Shown: positions 29,001 to 38,456, counted from the stretch's first letter. The stretch: 64,000 nt of DNA from Pseudomonas sp. HS6 (GCF_023375815.1 NZ_CP067412.1:3410001-3474000), one strand, 5' to 3'. Made by a program: numbers and translations. Notes: generated by a model from the sequence alone, not told the origin.

Positions 29001-32000
29001 GAAATTTTCCGAAGAGAACAGCGACCAGTCCAGGGTCAGCCCACTCAACAAGGGCTCATGCCCGCCATAGAAGCCGGCAGGCACACTGGCAATCCGTGTG
29101 CGCTGAAGATACAGCCGTTGCAGATATGGCAGATCGAGGACGCCCCGAGGCCAGTCGCGCATGCCGTCGTCCGCCACCCCCAACCTGCGCAAGTTGCGCA
29201 GGCCGCTGACGTCCAGGACATGAGTGGTGCCCGCCTGATCGCCACTGCCGGTCACCACCAGATTCAGGCTTTCGAGGCTTGGCAGTTCGCCCAGCCTCGA
29301 GGACAGACGCTGGGAAGACGGGATGGAGAGATCGAGATCCGTGAGTTGTCGCAACGGTTTCAACGCATCAAGGAGGCCGTCGACTTCAGTCTCGTGCGCC
29401 GACATATGCAGTGTTCTGACGTTTGGAAAATGCTTCAGCAATCGAGCCGTGTCCGGCCCCATCAGTAGCATGTTGCGGACATGGGAAAAATCGGCCGGCA
29501 ACTCTGGCAAAGGCCGCTGAGTAATAATGTTGAGGCCTCGAAATTCTCCCCCCAGGGCGGCCAATGGTGCGTTGCGCCAGCAAGTCTTTATGCTCTCGGC
29601 AACATAGCGGGAACCGTAGGGGGAAATCAGCCCGCCGACTGCAGGCGATGCCAACCAGTTATCGAGCGTCGCCTCCAGGCTCTCCCACTCACGCATCAGG
29701 TTATTGAGCAGATGATGGATCTGCTGATCGTTTTTGCCCGAGCGCCATTGTTCGAGGATAACCCCCCGCGCCTGCTCGTCGGTCAGTGCGGGGTATACAT
29801 CCCGAACCCGCGCGACCAGCGAAGGCGCAAGTTCACCGGTCGAACCGCTGGCGCGGTAACCCGCAAGGTCCGCAGAAATACGCTGCGGCGGCCTGAACCA
29901 GACGTTGGGTGCATCGGCATCTTGCAATAACTGCTGCGATTCACTGCGATGGTCGATGGCGTAATCGATGATCTCGCGTTGCAGATCGGCATTGCGACCC
30001 ACTTCCGGTATTCCCAGAGAACGGCGTGCCTCATCAGGCAAGGCGTGCATGATCGATCTATAGAAATCGTCGCCGTGGGCAGATATCGAATTGAGCGTTT
30101 CACCACGCGCATTGAACGCCTGATAGTAAGGACCGCGCTTGACCAGATATTTCCGAACCTTGGCAGTCTCGCTACCAATGCCATCGAGCAACCGTCCTTC
30201 GATCCCGCGTTCGCGCACCTCAAGGCGTAAGTCGTCTGGCCAGCCCGGCAGTTTTTCCAGCGCATGCAACGCCAGGCGAGCACTGTCGGGGAGTGCCATA
30301 TTTTCACCGTAGAGACCGGCATAGGCACGAGTCAGACGCCCCTCCCGCGCATACCAGCGCCCCTGCTCCTGCAAGGACAGCGGAATACGATGCGTACCGT
30401 CCAGTCGGGAGATTTCCTCGGGGCTGGCCTGAGCCAGGACCCGTTGCGCCGCCGGTTCACTCAGACCGGGTATCGCTCGTTGTAACTTGATGACATGCGC
30501 GCTCGCCGGCTCCGTTCCCTTGTAAAGGCTTTCAAACAACGCAGGGCGACGGGTCCGGGCCAGATCGGCAAGTTGCTTGCGAAGCTCCATCGGACGGGTG
30601 TCCCTTACCCTTGCCGGCTCGCCACCCAACAGACGAGTGACCTCGGTCTCATCGAGTGCCGCCAGAATACGCGCAGGCAACTCACCACTCAGCGCATCGG
30701 AGCGGCTCAGGCGAATCGGCGGTTTCAGCTTTGTCCCCGGCGCCAGGCGCTCCGAGCCGTACTTGACCGACACCCCTGACAGATTGTCGTTTTCAAAAAA
30801 TTCCAGCAGGCGGCCGGAGGGCCAGCGCGGCAGTTCGGTGACCAGAGGCAGGGTGTAAAGATAGCGCCCGTCGATTGCTTGTCCGCTCGCCACTTGTTTG
30901 ATCACCTGCCCGACGCTTCGGTCAACGTCGAACAATCGAATGGCTTCCATCAGTTGAGGAGGCGGCATCGCATTATCCAGATGCATCTTGCGCAGCGCGC
31001 CGTCGCTCATGCCACTGACATCGGCAATCCTGAGCAGTTGTTCGTCGGAATAAGCCTCTGCAATCGGCCCCATTCGCCGCATCAGTGCCAGACGATCCCA
31101 GGTCAGCGGGCGCTCCTGAACGTAACGCCAGGCGCCGGCACCGTTGTGGTTCAGAAGGGGTTGATAGGCTTCTGAATCGGTGGGGTGCCTGATGCGCCAG
31201 CGCAACACGTTCGTATCGTAGAACTGCTCATAGCTACGGCCATCGAGCCGGATGTAGTGTTTGCCGTTCAATTCGAATTGCCCACTGGCGTTGTGTACGA
31301 CGTCGGAATTGAAGGGCACGGGAGACTCATAACCGCTCAGGCTGGCACGCCACAGGCGGGTCGAGCCATTGGGTAACCGGACCGAATGCAGGTCCTCGAT
31401 CACCGGCTCGGCTTTCAACGGGACCATTTTGGCCATTCCTTTGGCCGCACCGGCAGTCAACGCAAGCACCAGGAGATTTTCGGCAACATCGATCAAGTGC
31501 CGGCTGGCAACCTTGCGATTGCCCTCGGCCCACTCGATCGTCCCTGCGAAGGCCTCGGACAACAACGGGGAGAGCGTCACCACCATCATGATTTCCCCCA
31601 ACACCGGAACGAACATCGAAACCGCGGTCAGCGCCAGCATGCCGATGTTCAGCAACACTGCGAACTTTTCCGAGCGCACCCTGGCATCAACGTCCGCTGT
31701 GGGCACCGCATGGCTGCGGGCATCATCGATCAATTTTTCGCGATACCGGTCGAACAGATACCCCCACAGCTCGATGTTCTTTCCCCAGAGACCCCGGCCT
31801 TTTTGCGACAGACCTCGCGGTCGCAACCAAGGGGCCTCGTTAGGCACCTGCCGAATCGGGGACGGCGGTGGTAACTCCTTTACTCCCAGGACCCCGGCGA
31901 ATGGACTGCTGCCTTTGAGCAAGCTATTGAGCAATGGCGCGTAGGGGGCGATGGTCTGGACGAACGTCTTGTGCGGGGCGTCATGGTTGAACTCGGAGAA

Positions 32001-33071
32001 GTAACGGGGAAGGTCCGCGTAGTCCATGAACCGACTGAAAAAGCGCTGGTAATCCGTCGGCGCCGGATCATCGGGAACCAGACCATGGCGGGCGGTGAAA
32101 CGCTGCTTGAACAGCTCATCCAGCTCCTTGTCGCTGTAGCGTTTGAGCGGGTGCTCAGGATCATTGGGGATGTAAATGAGGCGCTCGTTGGCGTATCGAT
32201 ACTCCTCGCAGATGGAAAACCAGACACACCCGGTGGTCCTTCGCCCCATCAGGCTCAGATCGCAGAGCCAGATCTGCTTGCGGCCCTGGCTCGGCTGAGG
32301 ATTTCCTGCGATCAACTCCATGATCGAGGTGTAGTCCCTGGGTTCAATATCCTTTTGCAGCAGTGCCCGCTCTGCCGCCGCTCGCAGGGCTGTCTTCTGC
32401 GCAGCGGAGAATTTCTCCCGCAACACAGCCTCGGACACGCTGTCTTCGGGGTGCAAATGCTTCTTCAAGTAATCCTGAAACTTCGCGCCGATGTCCAGCG
32501 ACCGGCACAGGCTCGTGAACTGTCCGACCGTCAACGAGATCGTGAGCCTTTGCCGAGAACCGGGCATGGCTCCTTCTACCTCGAACCCGGAGGTTTCATG
32601 GAAGGCCCCGTTTTCGCATTCCGATGCCTCGAAGTTATGCAGCGCCGCCTGCAACAGCGGCAGATTCATGACATCGAAATGGCCGATATCGATGCCGAAA
32701 AGACTGATCTCCAGAGGTTTTCTCAGCAACAGAAAGGTCTTGTTGACGTCCGGCTCGACATTGAACTGTTCTTTCAAGGCCTTGCTCAGCAGTGGCGCGG
32801 CGAAAGTATCGATGTCCTGCAACCAGTCCATGGCCTTGTCCAGCCCGGACTGGGCCTTGAAGCTTGCGACATGACTGTCGTCAACGGCCTTGCGTTGCTG
32901 CGGGGAAGCCTTTCGATACCAATCGGGCACAGGTCTTTCGGCACCTTTAAGTGCCATTCGGCGCTCGGGCGTAGCGGCGAGCAGCCAGTCGGGAATGCTT
33001 TTTTCAAGAAAGTCACCGTGGATGCTGCGGGTAACCGAGACTCGGCTCCCATTGGCGGATTTGTCAGGCAT
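26040..33071 (-). CDS. Giant LRR/NEL E3 ubiquitin ligase-type effector
   Basis: A 2343-residue protein resembling large Pseudomonas proteins that join an N-terminal DUF6543 (dermonecrotic toxin-like) region, leucine-rich repeats and a C-terminal NEL domain of the IpaH/SspH ubiquitin ligase class. The NEL domain covers about residues 2020-2343, with the catalytic CxD motif as TTCIDGRTLAF, Cys2126. Three similar modules, each with a helical lead-in and an LRR block, have their FSHV/FGHV anchors near residues 1193, 1502 and 1812, about 310 residues apart. Hydrophobic stretches near 464-504 and 530-547 could enter membranes. An acidic Ser-rich linker (ETESETITDTQS) precedes the NEL domain. The ATG at 33071 follows CTGGAG; an ATG at 33194 lacks such a site. 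No secretion genes are nearby. Base composition looks poorer in GC than its neighbours. Confidence 0.88.
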   Translation of the reverse strand: MPDKSANGSRVSVTRSIHGDFLEKSIPDWLLAATPERRMALKGAERPVPDWYRKASPQQRKAVDDSHVASFKAQSGLDKAMDWLQDIDTFAAPLLSKALKEQFNVEPDVNKTFLLLRKPLEISLFGIDIGHFDVMNLPLLQAALHNFEASECENGAFHETSGFEVEGAMPGSRQRLTISLTVGQFTSLCRSLDIGAKFQDYLKKHLHPEDSVSEAVLREKFSAAQKTALRAAAERALLQKDIEPRDYTSIMELIAGNPQPSQGRKQIWLCDLSLMGRRTTGCVWFSICEEYRYANERLIYIPNDPEHPLKRYSDKELDELFKQRFTARHGLVPDDPAPTDYQRFFSRFMDYADLPRYFSEFNHDAPHKTFVQTIAPYAPLLNSLLKGSSPFAGVLGVKELPPPSPIRQVPNEAPWLRPRGLSQKGRGLWGKNIELWGYLFDRYREKLIDDARSHAVPTADVDARVRSEKFAVLLNIGMLALTAVSMFVPVLGEIMMVVTLSPLLSEAFAGTIEWAEGNRKVASRHLIDVAENLLVLALTAGAAKGMAKMVPLKAEPVIEDLHSVRLPNGSTRLWRASLSGYESPVPFNSDVVHNASGQFELNGKHYIRLDGRSYEQFYDTNVLRWRIRHPTDSEAYQPLLNHNGAGAWRYVQERPLTWDRLALMRRMGPIAEAYSDEQLLRIADVSGMSDGALRKMHLDNAMPPPQLMEAIRLFDVDRSVGQVIKQVASGQAIDGRYLYTLPLVTELPRWPSGRLLEFFENDNLSGVSVKYGSERLAPGTKLKPPIRLSRSDALSGELPARILAALDETEVTRLLGGEPARVRDTRPMELRKQLADLARTRRPALFESLYKGTEPASAHVIKLQRAIPGLSEPAAQRVLAQASPEEISRLDGTHRIPLSLQEQGRWYAREGRLTRAYAGLYGENMALPDSARLALHALEKLPGWPDDLRLEVRERGIEGRLLDGIGSETAKVRKYLVKRGPYYQAFNARGETLNSISAHGDDFYRSIMHALPDEARRSLGIPEVGRNADLQREIIDYAIDHRSESQQLLQDADAPNVWFRPPQRISADLAGYRASGSTGELAPSLVARVRDVYPALTDEQARGVILEQWRSGKNDQQIHHLLNNLMREWESLEATLDNWLASPAVGGLISPYGSRYVAESIKTCWRNAPLAALGGEFRGLNIITQRPLPELPADFSHVRNMLLMGPDTARLLKHFPNVRTLHMSAHETEVDGLLDALKPLRQLTDLDLSIPSSQRLSSRLGELPSLESLNLVVTGSGDQAGTTHVLDVSGLRNLRRLGVADDGMRDWPRGVLDLPYLQRLYLQRTRIASVPAGFYGGHEPLLSGLTLDWSLFSSENFRPVFEFFRQQPQRAGDLDAMLNDYCRGQLKRFGGRLPGFYEGLLDPFVAQWPGIQERFDAMQALNTQYAELERLDGWIGNPSDIFHGGYVRSAVAEAIRTNWRAGLLQRYGATTGNRFNTFAAGQAPVLELTGIAVDSFPSLPAAGFSHVTKLRLNGFRAPAPQIEGFLRTFGNVQSLELSECNLTGLPLQPGDLTALEHLSLRDNPLSALDVGALTRLRSLDLRSTYLTQWPAGTEQLSQLTWLDLRNTRIDTLSTAELAQDELLVNTNLTGTPLTPLAEADLAAARQRIEQARGLEGGTLARFSLEAVPNEFPPRETGSLVMSRLLSLPPETGAAEESFALRLQRIVPDYSEEQARQMIGQMRDAAMTDLQIAARLEDWAHLSETLIRRLNSWSCIREARGEGWVVSSRTRSLAAHRILACWREGLLGRSGGPGSELNLDGLQLGDLPRLPVEFGHVRELNLTGVRMSEQGSNGFLAAFPNLSTLNLSGQALQAVPEAIAGMTGLQRLELSSLGLADSVSLYFTLAPLEHLQWLDLSHNLLQEFNAELFEELQRLDLRNNHLADLPAGVLETRSLSALNLSGNDIFSIPLRALDGTHETLMQGTDLSDNYHLSLETLEALRDYAQARNLDPVLGIPRDRVQWMIDGYASETESETITDTQSVGLSDDESDEENPDLFEQDVSPQMEPWLERGIPEDANDHRAIWHRLAAEPGNGDFFHLLERMRDTLEFRLHRADLIRRTWTLLEAADRFSELRQTLFAMARTHTTCIDGRTLAFSEIEVKVFEYNTLLEVEPGLEQKGRALLNLSRQLFRLEQVEKIAAEAIHGRLDPAEVRLQYRIGLTGGWPDGLTLPGQPRSMAFGRPVSGNTLVQARERVLETERSDRFYEDLIGRRYWVEYLNEKYPQAFEALERRAAERHGEVEGQFEGLDSSAYHEALNTLAIEKDTALNVKLIELSRLEAGENTSTVKDSNHPGTSKGVTGHSDS

Positions 33072-33229
33072 GGCGTCACTCCAGATTGATAGAGCTTCAG
33101 CACACCACGGCGACGGGGCTGGCCGGCGGTACATAGTTGTTGGCAGGGAACCTGCCCCAACGGCACTACCAATGCGGAGTAAAGGGTCTACCATCGACAG
33201 AACCTTGCTGAATGTTCAGGACTTCTGCC

Positions 33230-34357
33230 ATGCGTTTACCCGAATTCATCCGGCAACACACGGACCGGATCGTCGACGAGTGGGAACAGTTCGCCAGGAC
33301 GATCACACCGGCAAGTGAGTACCTGGATCGTGCAGCGCTGCGTGATCATGCGAGGACAATTCTGCTGGCCGCCGCTCGGGACATGACCACGACGCAGACC
33401 GCAGGCGAACAAGTGGCCAAGGCCAGGGGTGAAGGCCCGGAAAAAACCCCGAGCCTGGATCAGGCCGGTGCCAGCCACGGCGAACTGCGCCATACGGAAG
33501 GCTTCGACCTGGTACAGATGACCTCGGAGTTTCGCCATCTGCGCGCCTGTGTGATCCGTCTGTGGGTGGACAGCCTGGAAACTCCGGACCTGAACTGTTT
33601 CCAAGACATGATCCGTTTCAACGAAGCCATCGACGAAGCCTTGGCCGAATCGACCGCCGCCTACGCCGAACAGGTCAACCGCTCTCGCGATATTTTCCTC
33701 GCCATTCTCGGCCATGACCTGCGCGCGCCCCTGCAAGCGGTGAGCATGTCCACCGAATTGCTGATGCGTAAAACCACGCTGGAAGGTGACGCGCTGACTT
33801 GCGCGCTCAATATCAAACACGGCGCGCGGCACATGGCGGCCATGGTCAGCGACTTGCTGGAGCTGGTGCGCAGCCGACTAGGCAAAAGACTGCCGATCGA
33901 ACCGGCGCCGATGGACCTGGCCGATGCAGCACGAGCGGCCATTGCCGAAGCATGTGCCGGCAACCCGGAATGCGATCCGACCCTCAAAGTCGAGGGTGAC
34001 ACCCGGGGCATATGGGACGCGGGCCGGCTGGATCAACTGCTGCAAAACCTGATCGGCAATGCCTTGCAGCATGGCTCGAATCCGCGCGAGGTCATCGTGA
34101 CGTTGAAGGGAGAAGCCGACAGCGTGCTTCTAAGTGTTCACAACTACGGAGACCCCATCCCTGAGGAGGCTGTCGGCACCATTTTCGATCCGTTGGTGCG
34201 CAGTGCCGACGAAGAACTTGGCCAGCCATCGACCAGCCTCGGTCTGGGCCTTTTCATCGTCAAGGAAGTGGTGACCGCACACGAAGGGACGATCGAAGTC
34301 AGTTCAAGCGAGGCCGCCGGGACGCTGTTCAGCGTGAAGCTGCCCAGACAGATCTGA
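33230..34357 (+). CDS. Histidine kinase with RsbRD-like N-terminal domain
   Basis: A 375-residue soluble sensor kinase with no membrane segment. The N-terminal 150 residues look like the RsbT co-antagonist (RsbRD_N) helical domain: RLPEFIRQHTDRIVDEWEQF, and LVQMTSEFRHLRACVIRLW. The dimerisation box is ILGHDLRAPLQAV with the phosphorylated His162. The ATPase lobe has NLIGNALQHG, a G2-like STSLGLGLFIVKEVV and an adequate F box. No response regulator is adjacent, so its partner is unknown. It diverges from the NEL effector gene over a 158-bp gap. The ATG at 33230 follows CAGGAC; an in-frame ATG at 33212 is less likely. Confidence 0.85.
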   Translation: MRLPEFIRQHTDRIVDEWEQFARTITPASEYLDRAALRDHARTILLAAARDMTTTQTAGEQVAKARGEGPEKTPSLDQAGASHGELRHTEGFDLVQMTSEFRHLRACVIRLWVDSLETPDLNCFQDMIRFNEAIDEALAESTAAYAEQVNRSRDIFLAILGHDLRAPLQAVSMSTELLMRKTTLEGDALTCALNIKHGARHMAAMVSDLLELVRSRLGKRLPIEPAPMDLADAARAAIAEACAGNPECDPTLKVEGDTRGIWDAGRLDQLLQNLIGNALQHGSNPREVIVTLKGEADSVLLSVHNYGDPIPEEAVGTIFDPLVRSADEELGQPSTSLGLGLFIVKEVVTAHEGTIEVSSSEAAGTLFSVKLPRQI

Positions 34358-34361
34358 AGGT

Positions 34362-34667
34362 TTACTCGACCACCAGCCGCGCCAGACGCTGGCGCAGCAT
34401 CCGGTTCTCGGCCCGCAATTCCTTCACCTCTTCCAGCAGGTCCAGCGCCAGGGCGACGCCTTCCCATTCCAGCTCCAGGTCGCGCCGCAGCTTGGCGGCG
34501 CGTTTGGCCAGGGCCAGTTCGTAATCGGTGAAGCGCCATTCCCGGGGCTGCGCGCCCTGAGGTTCGAGGATGCCGTGTTCGACGATTTCGATCACGTAGA
34601 CGTCCGACAGGTCGGCCGCCTCACAGAATTCTGCCATGTCCAGTTGAACGATCAGGGGGCTGCTCAT
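34362..34667 (-). CDS. cbpM: Chaperone modulatory protein CbpM
   Basis: A 101-residue MerR-like adaptor that binds the J-domain protein CbpA and inhibits it. The family order is visible: an N-terminal FCEAADLSDVYVIEIVEHGIL segment (shortened here to FCEAADLSDVYVIEIVE) and a C-terminal coiled coil (LLEEVKELRAENRMLRQRLA). It follows cbpA after 23 bp in the same orientation, the conserved arrangement of this pair. It converges with the kinase gene, with only 4 bp between their stops. Confidence 0.92.
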   Translation of the reverse strand: MSSPLIVQLDMAEFCEAADLSDVYVIEIVEHGILEPQGAQPREWRFTDYELALAKRAAKLRRDLELEWEGVALALDLLEEVKELRAENRMLRQRLARLVVE

Positions 34668-34690
34668 GATGGGCTACTCCGTCGCCGGGT

Positions 34691-35641
34691 TCAGAAGTTC
34701 TCTCGCGGGTTGAAGGCGGCTTTCTTCGCCAGTTCCTGCCACAGCGCCTTGACGTCATCGCCCGCAGCTTTCGGCATCACGGCCTTGAGCTGGACGAACA
34801 GATAGCCGCGCTCGCCAGCCTTGTTCTGCAAACCATGGCCCTTGGCGCGCATGCGCTGGCCGTTCTGGCTGCCGGCCGGGACCTTGAGGTTGATCTTGCC
34901 GGTCAGGGTCGGCACGGCCACTTCGGCACCCAGCGCCAACTCCCACGGCGCCAGCGGCAAGGTGATGATCAGGTTTTCGCCTTCGACATCGAATTTCGGG
35001 TGCGGCGCGAAACGGATGGTCAGGTACAGATCGCCATTGGCGCCGCCACCGATACCCGGTGCGCCCTGTCCCTTGAGGCGGATGCGCTCGCCGTCGGTCA
35101 CGCCCGCCGGGATCTTCACGTTCAGGCTCTTGCTGGTGTTGCTGACGTGTTGGCCCGCCGCGTTGTATTGCGGCACCTGGAAGCTGATTTTTTTCGATTC
35201 GTTCGAAAGCGTCTCTTCGAGAAAGATCGGCAGTTCCAGTTCCACGTCTTGCCCTCTGCGCCCCGCACTGCGGGATTGCCGGCCTTCGCCGCCACCGAAA
35301 CCGGGGCCGCGGTTGCCGAAGATCGAACTGAAGAAGTCCGAGAAGTCACCGGTGTCGCCACCGCCGCCACCGAAGCCGCCACGGCTTTGCCAGCCCGGCG
35401 GTCCCTGGAACGGCTGACCGTGCTGGCCGTAGCGGCGCAGGTCGTCGTATTCGGCGCGTTTGTCGGCGCTTTTCAGCGCTTCATAGGCTTCCGAGGCGTC
35501 CTTGAACTTGGCCTCGGCGTCTTTTTCCTTGCTGACATCGGGGTGGTATTTGCGCGCGAGCTTGCGATAGGCAGCCTTGATTGCCTTGTCGTCAGCCGTC
35601 GGCTCCACGCCGAGTATCTTGTAATAGTCTTTGAAGTCCAT
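34691..35641 (-). CDS. cbpA: Curved DNA-binding protein/co-chaperone CbpA (DnaJ-like)
   Basis: A 316-residue class B J-protein that stimulates DnaK and binds curved DNA in stationary phase. The J domain covers residues 4-69 with the HPD motif at 33-35 (RKYHPDVS). A Gly/Phe-rich linker follows ([19 protein letters not shown]), then two beta-rich client-binding domains without zinc-finger cysteines. The start [12 protein letters not shown] is the family standard, so I chose the ATG at 35641 over the one at 35656. It is the first gene of a cbpA-cbpM operon and diverges from the Hsp70-like gene. Confidence 0.94.
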   Translation of the reverse strand: MDFKDYYKILGVEPTADDKAIKAAYRKLARKYHPDVSKEKDAEAKFKDASEAYEALKSADKRAEYDDLRRYGQHGQPFQGPPGWQSRGGFGGGGGDTGDFSDFFSSIFGNRGPGFGGGEGRQSRSAGRRGQDVELELPIFLEETLSNESKKISFQVPQYNAAGQHVSNTSKSLNVKIPAGVTDGERIRLKGQGAPGIGGGANGDLYLTIRFAPHPKFDVEGENLIITLPLAPWELALGAEVAVPTLTGKINLKVPAGSQNGQRMRAKGHGLQNKAGERGYLFVQLKAVMPKAAGDDVKALWQELAKKAAFNPRENF

Positions 35642-35934
35642 TGAAGGAGTCACCATCCGTTATCGATTTCGCGCCGCCGTCAGCATGCGCCGATTCGCGC
35701 GTGCCAGGTTGACCGATCTCAAACTTGTGACCGGGTGGCGCAGCAGAAGTTTATCGGCAGTGGACGGCGGTTCTTGCGACCGCCGGTGTGTCTGCCGGCC
35801 CATGCCAGCAAGTTTGGGGCAAAGCTCGGGCTTTCAAGGCAGTTTAGTAGCGAAATAGCAGATGACTGGCCTTCGAATCTGTCGCGCACTGACATACACT
35901 GCGCGGCCGTTTTTTTGACCGGAACCGAAAGACC

Positions 35935-37209
35935 ATGAAAGACGCCTCTCCAGCCCGTGCCTGCGGCATCGACTTCGGCACGTCCAACTCCACCGTCGGC
36001 TGGCTGCGCCCCGGCATGGAAACGATGATCGCGCTGGAAGACGACAAGATCACCCTGCCGTCGGTGGTCTTCTTCAATATCGAGGAGCGCCGCCCGGTTT
36101 ACGGTCGCCTGGCGCTGCACGAATATCTGGAAGGCTACGAAGGCCGCCTGATGCGCTCGCTCAAGAGCCTGCTCGGTTCCAAGCTGATCAAGCACGACAC
36201 CAGCGTTCTCGGCACGGCGATGCCGTTCAAGGATCTGCTGGGGCTGTTCATCGGCCAGCTCAAGAATCGCGCCGAAGCGGCCGCCGGTCGTGAGTTTGAG
36301 CAAGTGGTGCTGGGCCGCCCGGTGTTCTTCGTCGACGACGACCCGCTGGCCGACCAGGAAGCCGAAGACACGTTGGTGGAAGTGGCGCGCAAGCTCGGCT
36401 TCAAGGACGTGTCGTTCCAGTACGAGCCGATTGCCGCGGCCTTCGATTACGAGTCGACCATCGAAAAGGAAGAGCTGGTACTGATCGTCGACATCGGCGG
36501 TGGTACGTCGGACTTCTCGCTGGTGCGCCTGTCGCCCGAGCGTCGTGGTGTCGATAACCGTCACGACGACATCCTCGCCACCGGCGGTGTGCACATCGGC
36601 GGGACCGATTTCGACAAGCAACTGAGCCTGCAGGGCCTGATGCCGCTGTTCGGCTACGGCAGCCGCATGAAGAGCGGCGCGTTCATGCCGACCAGTCACC
36701 ACATGAACCTGGCGACCTGGCACACCATCAACTCGGTGTACTCGCAGAAGTCGACCCTGGCCCTGGGCAGCATGCGTTACGACATCGAGGACACCGGCGG
36801 CATCGACCGTCTGTTCAAGCTGATCGAACAGCGCGCCGGGCACTGGCTGGCGATGGAAGTGGAAGAAACCAAGATCCACCTGACCCACAACGACAGCCGC
36901 CACGTGCCGCTGGACCGCATCGAATCCGGGCTGAGCGTCGAGCTGAGCCGGGCCTTGTTCGAATCGGCGATCGATGCGCAGCTGGAGCGCGTGCGCGGCA
37001 GCGTCACGCAATTGCTGGCGGACGCCAACGTGGCGGTGGGTCAGGTCGATACGGTGTTCTTCACCGGCGGTTCCAGCGGCATCCCGGCGCTGCGCAACAG
37101 CGTCTCGGCGATGCTGCCGAACGCGCGGCATGTGGAAGGCAATATCTTCGGCAGCATTGGTAGCGGCCTGGCGATTGAAGCCATGAAGCGTTATGGCTCG
37201 GTGAACTGA
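35935..37209 (+). CDS. yegD: Hsp70-like ATPase of the YegD family
   Basis: A 424-residue actin/Hsp70-fold ATPase. Phosphate loop 1 is GIDFGTSNSTVGW at residues 11-23, phosphate loop 2 is IVDIGGGTSDFSLV, and the adenosine motif is VFFTGGSSGIPALR near the end. It stops after the nucleotide-binding domain and lacks the DnaK substrate-binding domain, as in E. coli YegD. Its cellular role is not established. It diverges from cbpA, a DnaK partner, over a 293-bp gap, which may hint at a shared stress role. Confidence 0.88.
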   Translation: MKDASPARACGIDFGTSNSTVGWLRPGMETMIALEDDKITLPSVVFFNIEERRPVYGRLALHEYLEGYEGRLMRSLKSLLGSKLIKHDTSVLGTAMPFKDLLGLFIGQLKNRAEAAAGREFEQVVLGRPVFFVDDDPLADQEAEDTLVEVARKLGFKDVSFQYEPIAAAFDYESTIEKEELVLIVDIGGGTSDFSLVRLSPERRGVDNRHDDILATGGVHIGGTDFDKQLSLQGLMPLFGYGSRMKSGAFMPTSHHMNLATWHTINSVYSQKSTLALGSMRYDIEDTGGIDRLFKLIEQRAGHWLAMEVEETKIHLTHNDSRHVPLDRIESGLSVELSRALFESAIDAQLERVRGSVTQLLADANVAVGQVDTVFFTGGSSGIPALRNSVSAMLPNARHVEGNIFGSIGSGLAIEAMKRYGSVN

Positions 37210-37230
37210 TTTAATACCGAGTCGCGCCAA

Positions 37231-37313
37231 TCGCTGGCAAGCCAGCTCCCACAGGATTGATACCGCTTCGAAAGCAGCGTGTGAAGTGTGGGAGCTGGCT
37301 GGCCAGCGATGGC
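37231..37313. repeat. REPIN after yegD
   Basis: An inverted REP pair of about 83 bp (TCGCTGGCAAGCCAGC... facing ...GAGCTGGCTGGCCAGCGA) in the convergent gap between yegD and the AI-2E family gene. Confidence 0.9.
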
Positions 37314-37341
37314 GTCCGTTCAGCCAATACAGATCTGTCGG

Positions 37342-38355
37342 TTAAACCATCCCGCCCAGCTTCAACTCACTCTTCAGATACGCGTAATAAATCGGCCCCG
37401 CCACCACTCCCGGCAGGCCGAACGCGGCCTCGAACACCAGCATCGCCAACAGCAACTCCCAGGACTTGGCACTGATCTGCCCGCCGACAATGCGCGCGTT
37501 GAGGAAGTATTCGAGCTTGTGGATAAAGATCAGGTAACCCAGCGCGGCAATCGCCACCCAGATCGACAGCGACAGGCCGACGATGGTGATCAGCGTGTTC
37601 GACATCAGGTTGCCGATCACGGGCAACAACCCGAGCAGGAACGTCAGCACGATCAGGGTCTTGGTCAGCGGCAGTTTGATCCCGAACAGCGGCAGGATCA
37701 CCGCCAGGAAGATCCCGGTGAATAAGGTGTTGAGCAAGGAAATCTTGATCTGCGCAAAAACGATATTGCGAAACGCCTGAACCAGCAGGTGCAGACGGTC
37801 AAACAGTGCAGCCGCCAGCGGCTTGCGCTTGGTGACGTCCGGTACGCGCTGCAGCGCGATGATCGCGCCGAGCACCATGCCGATCAGCAGGGTCACGAAC
37901 ATGTGCGCCGCGTCCTTGCCCACCAGTTGCAGGTCGGACAAATGCTTGCTCGCCCATTCACCGATGGCAACACGGAATTCAGCGGCACTGGCCGGCAGGT
38001 AACTGTCGAGAAACGGCGGCAGTTGCCCGCGCGCGCGGTCGACCACGCCCATGAACTTGTCTAGGGAAGCCCCGGGATTTTCCGCCTCGTGCAGCAGGAA
38101 ACTGATAGCCCCGGCAAAGATCAGCGCCAGCACACTCACCACCAGCGTGCCCAGCAACGCCACCGCCAGCCAGCGCGCGCGGCGGCCTTCGATCAGCCGT
38201 TGCAGTTGCGGAGTGAGCATGTTGACCAGCTCGAACACCAGCAGACCGGCCAACAGACTGGGCAACAGACGCAGCGGCAGCACCAGCAGCAAACCGCCGA
38301 AAATGATGATGCAACTGACCCAGAACACAACATGACGCTCAGAAAACGTTGGCAT
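37342..38355 (-). CDS. AI-2E family transporter (PerM/TqsA-like)
   Basis: A 337-residue membrane protein of the AI-2E exporter superfamily (PF01594). It has paired N-terminal helices (VFWVSCIIIFGGLLLVLPL; LLAGLLVFELVNMLT), a long amphipathic region (LDKFMGVVDRARGQLPPFLD), and a C-terminal bundle with the family motif LPVIGNLMSNTLITIVGLS. Members export the quorum signal AI-2 or serve as Na+/H+ antiporters; which applies here cannot be told. It converges with yegD across a REPIN. Confidence 0.88.
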   Translation of the reverse strand: MPTFSERHVVFWVSCIIIFGGLLLVLPLRLLPSLLAGLLVFELVNMLTPQLQRLIEGRRARWLAVALLGTLVVSVLALIFAGAISFLLHEAENPGASLDKFMGVVDRARGQLPPFLDSYLPASAAEFRVAIGEWASKHLSDLQLVGKDAAHMFVTLLIGMVLGAIIALQRVPDVTKRKPLAAALFDRLHLLVQAFRNIVFAQIKISLLNTLFTGIFLAVILPLFGIKLPLTKTLIVLTFLLGLLPVIGNLMSNTLITIVGLSLSIWVAIAALGYLIFIHKLEYFLNARIVGGQISAKSWELLLAMLVFEAAFGLPGVVAGPIYYAYLKSELKLGGMV

Positions 38356-38456
38356 ACAGCCTCAAAACGAACGGCGTAAAAGGATTGGCAGTCTGCCAGC
38401 GATCCTTGGGGAGCACTAGGGATATGCGGTGTTTACGGATTGGGTGTCTGACTGGC

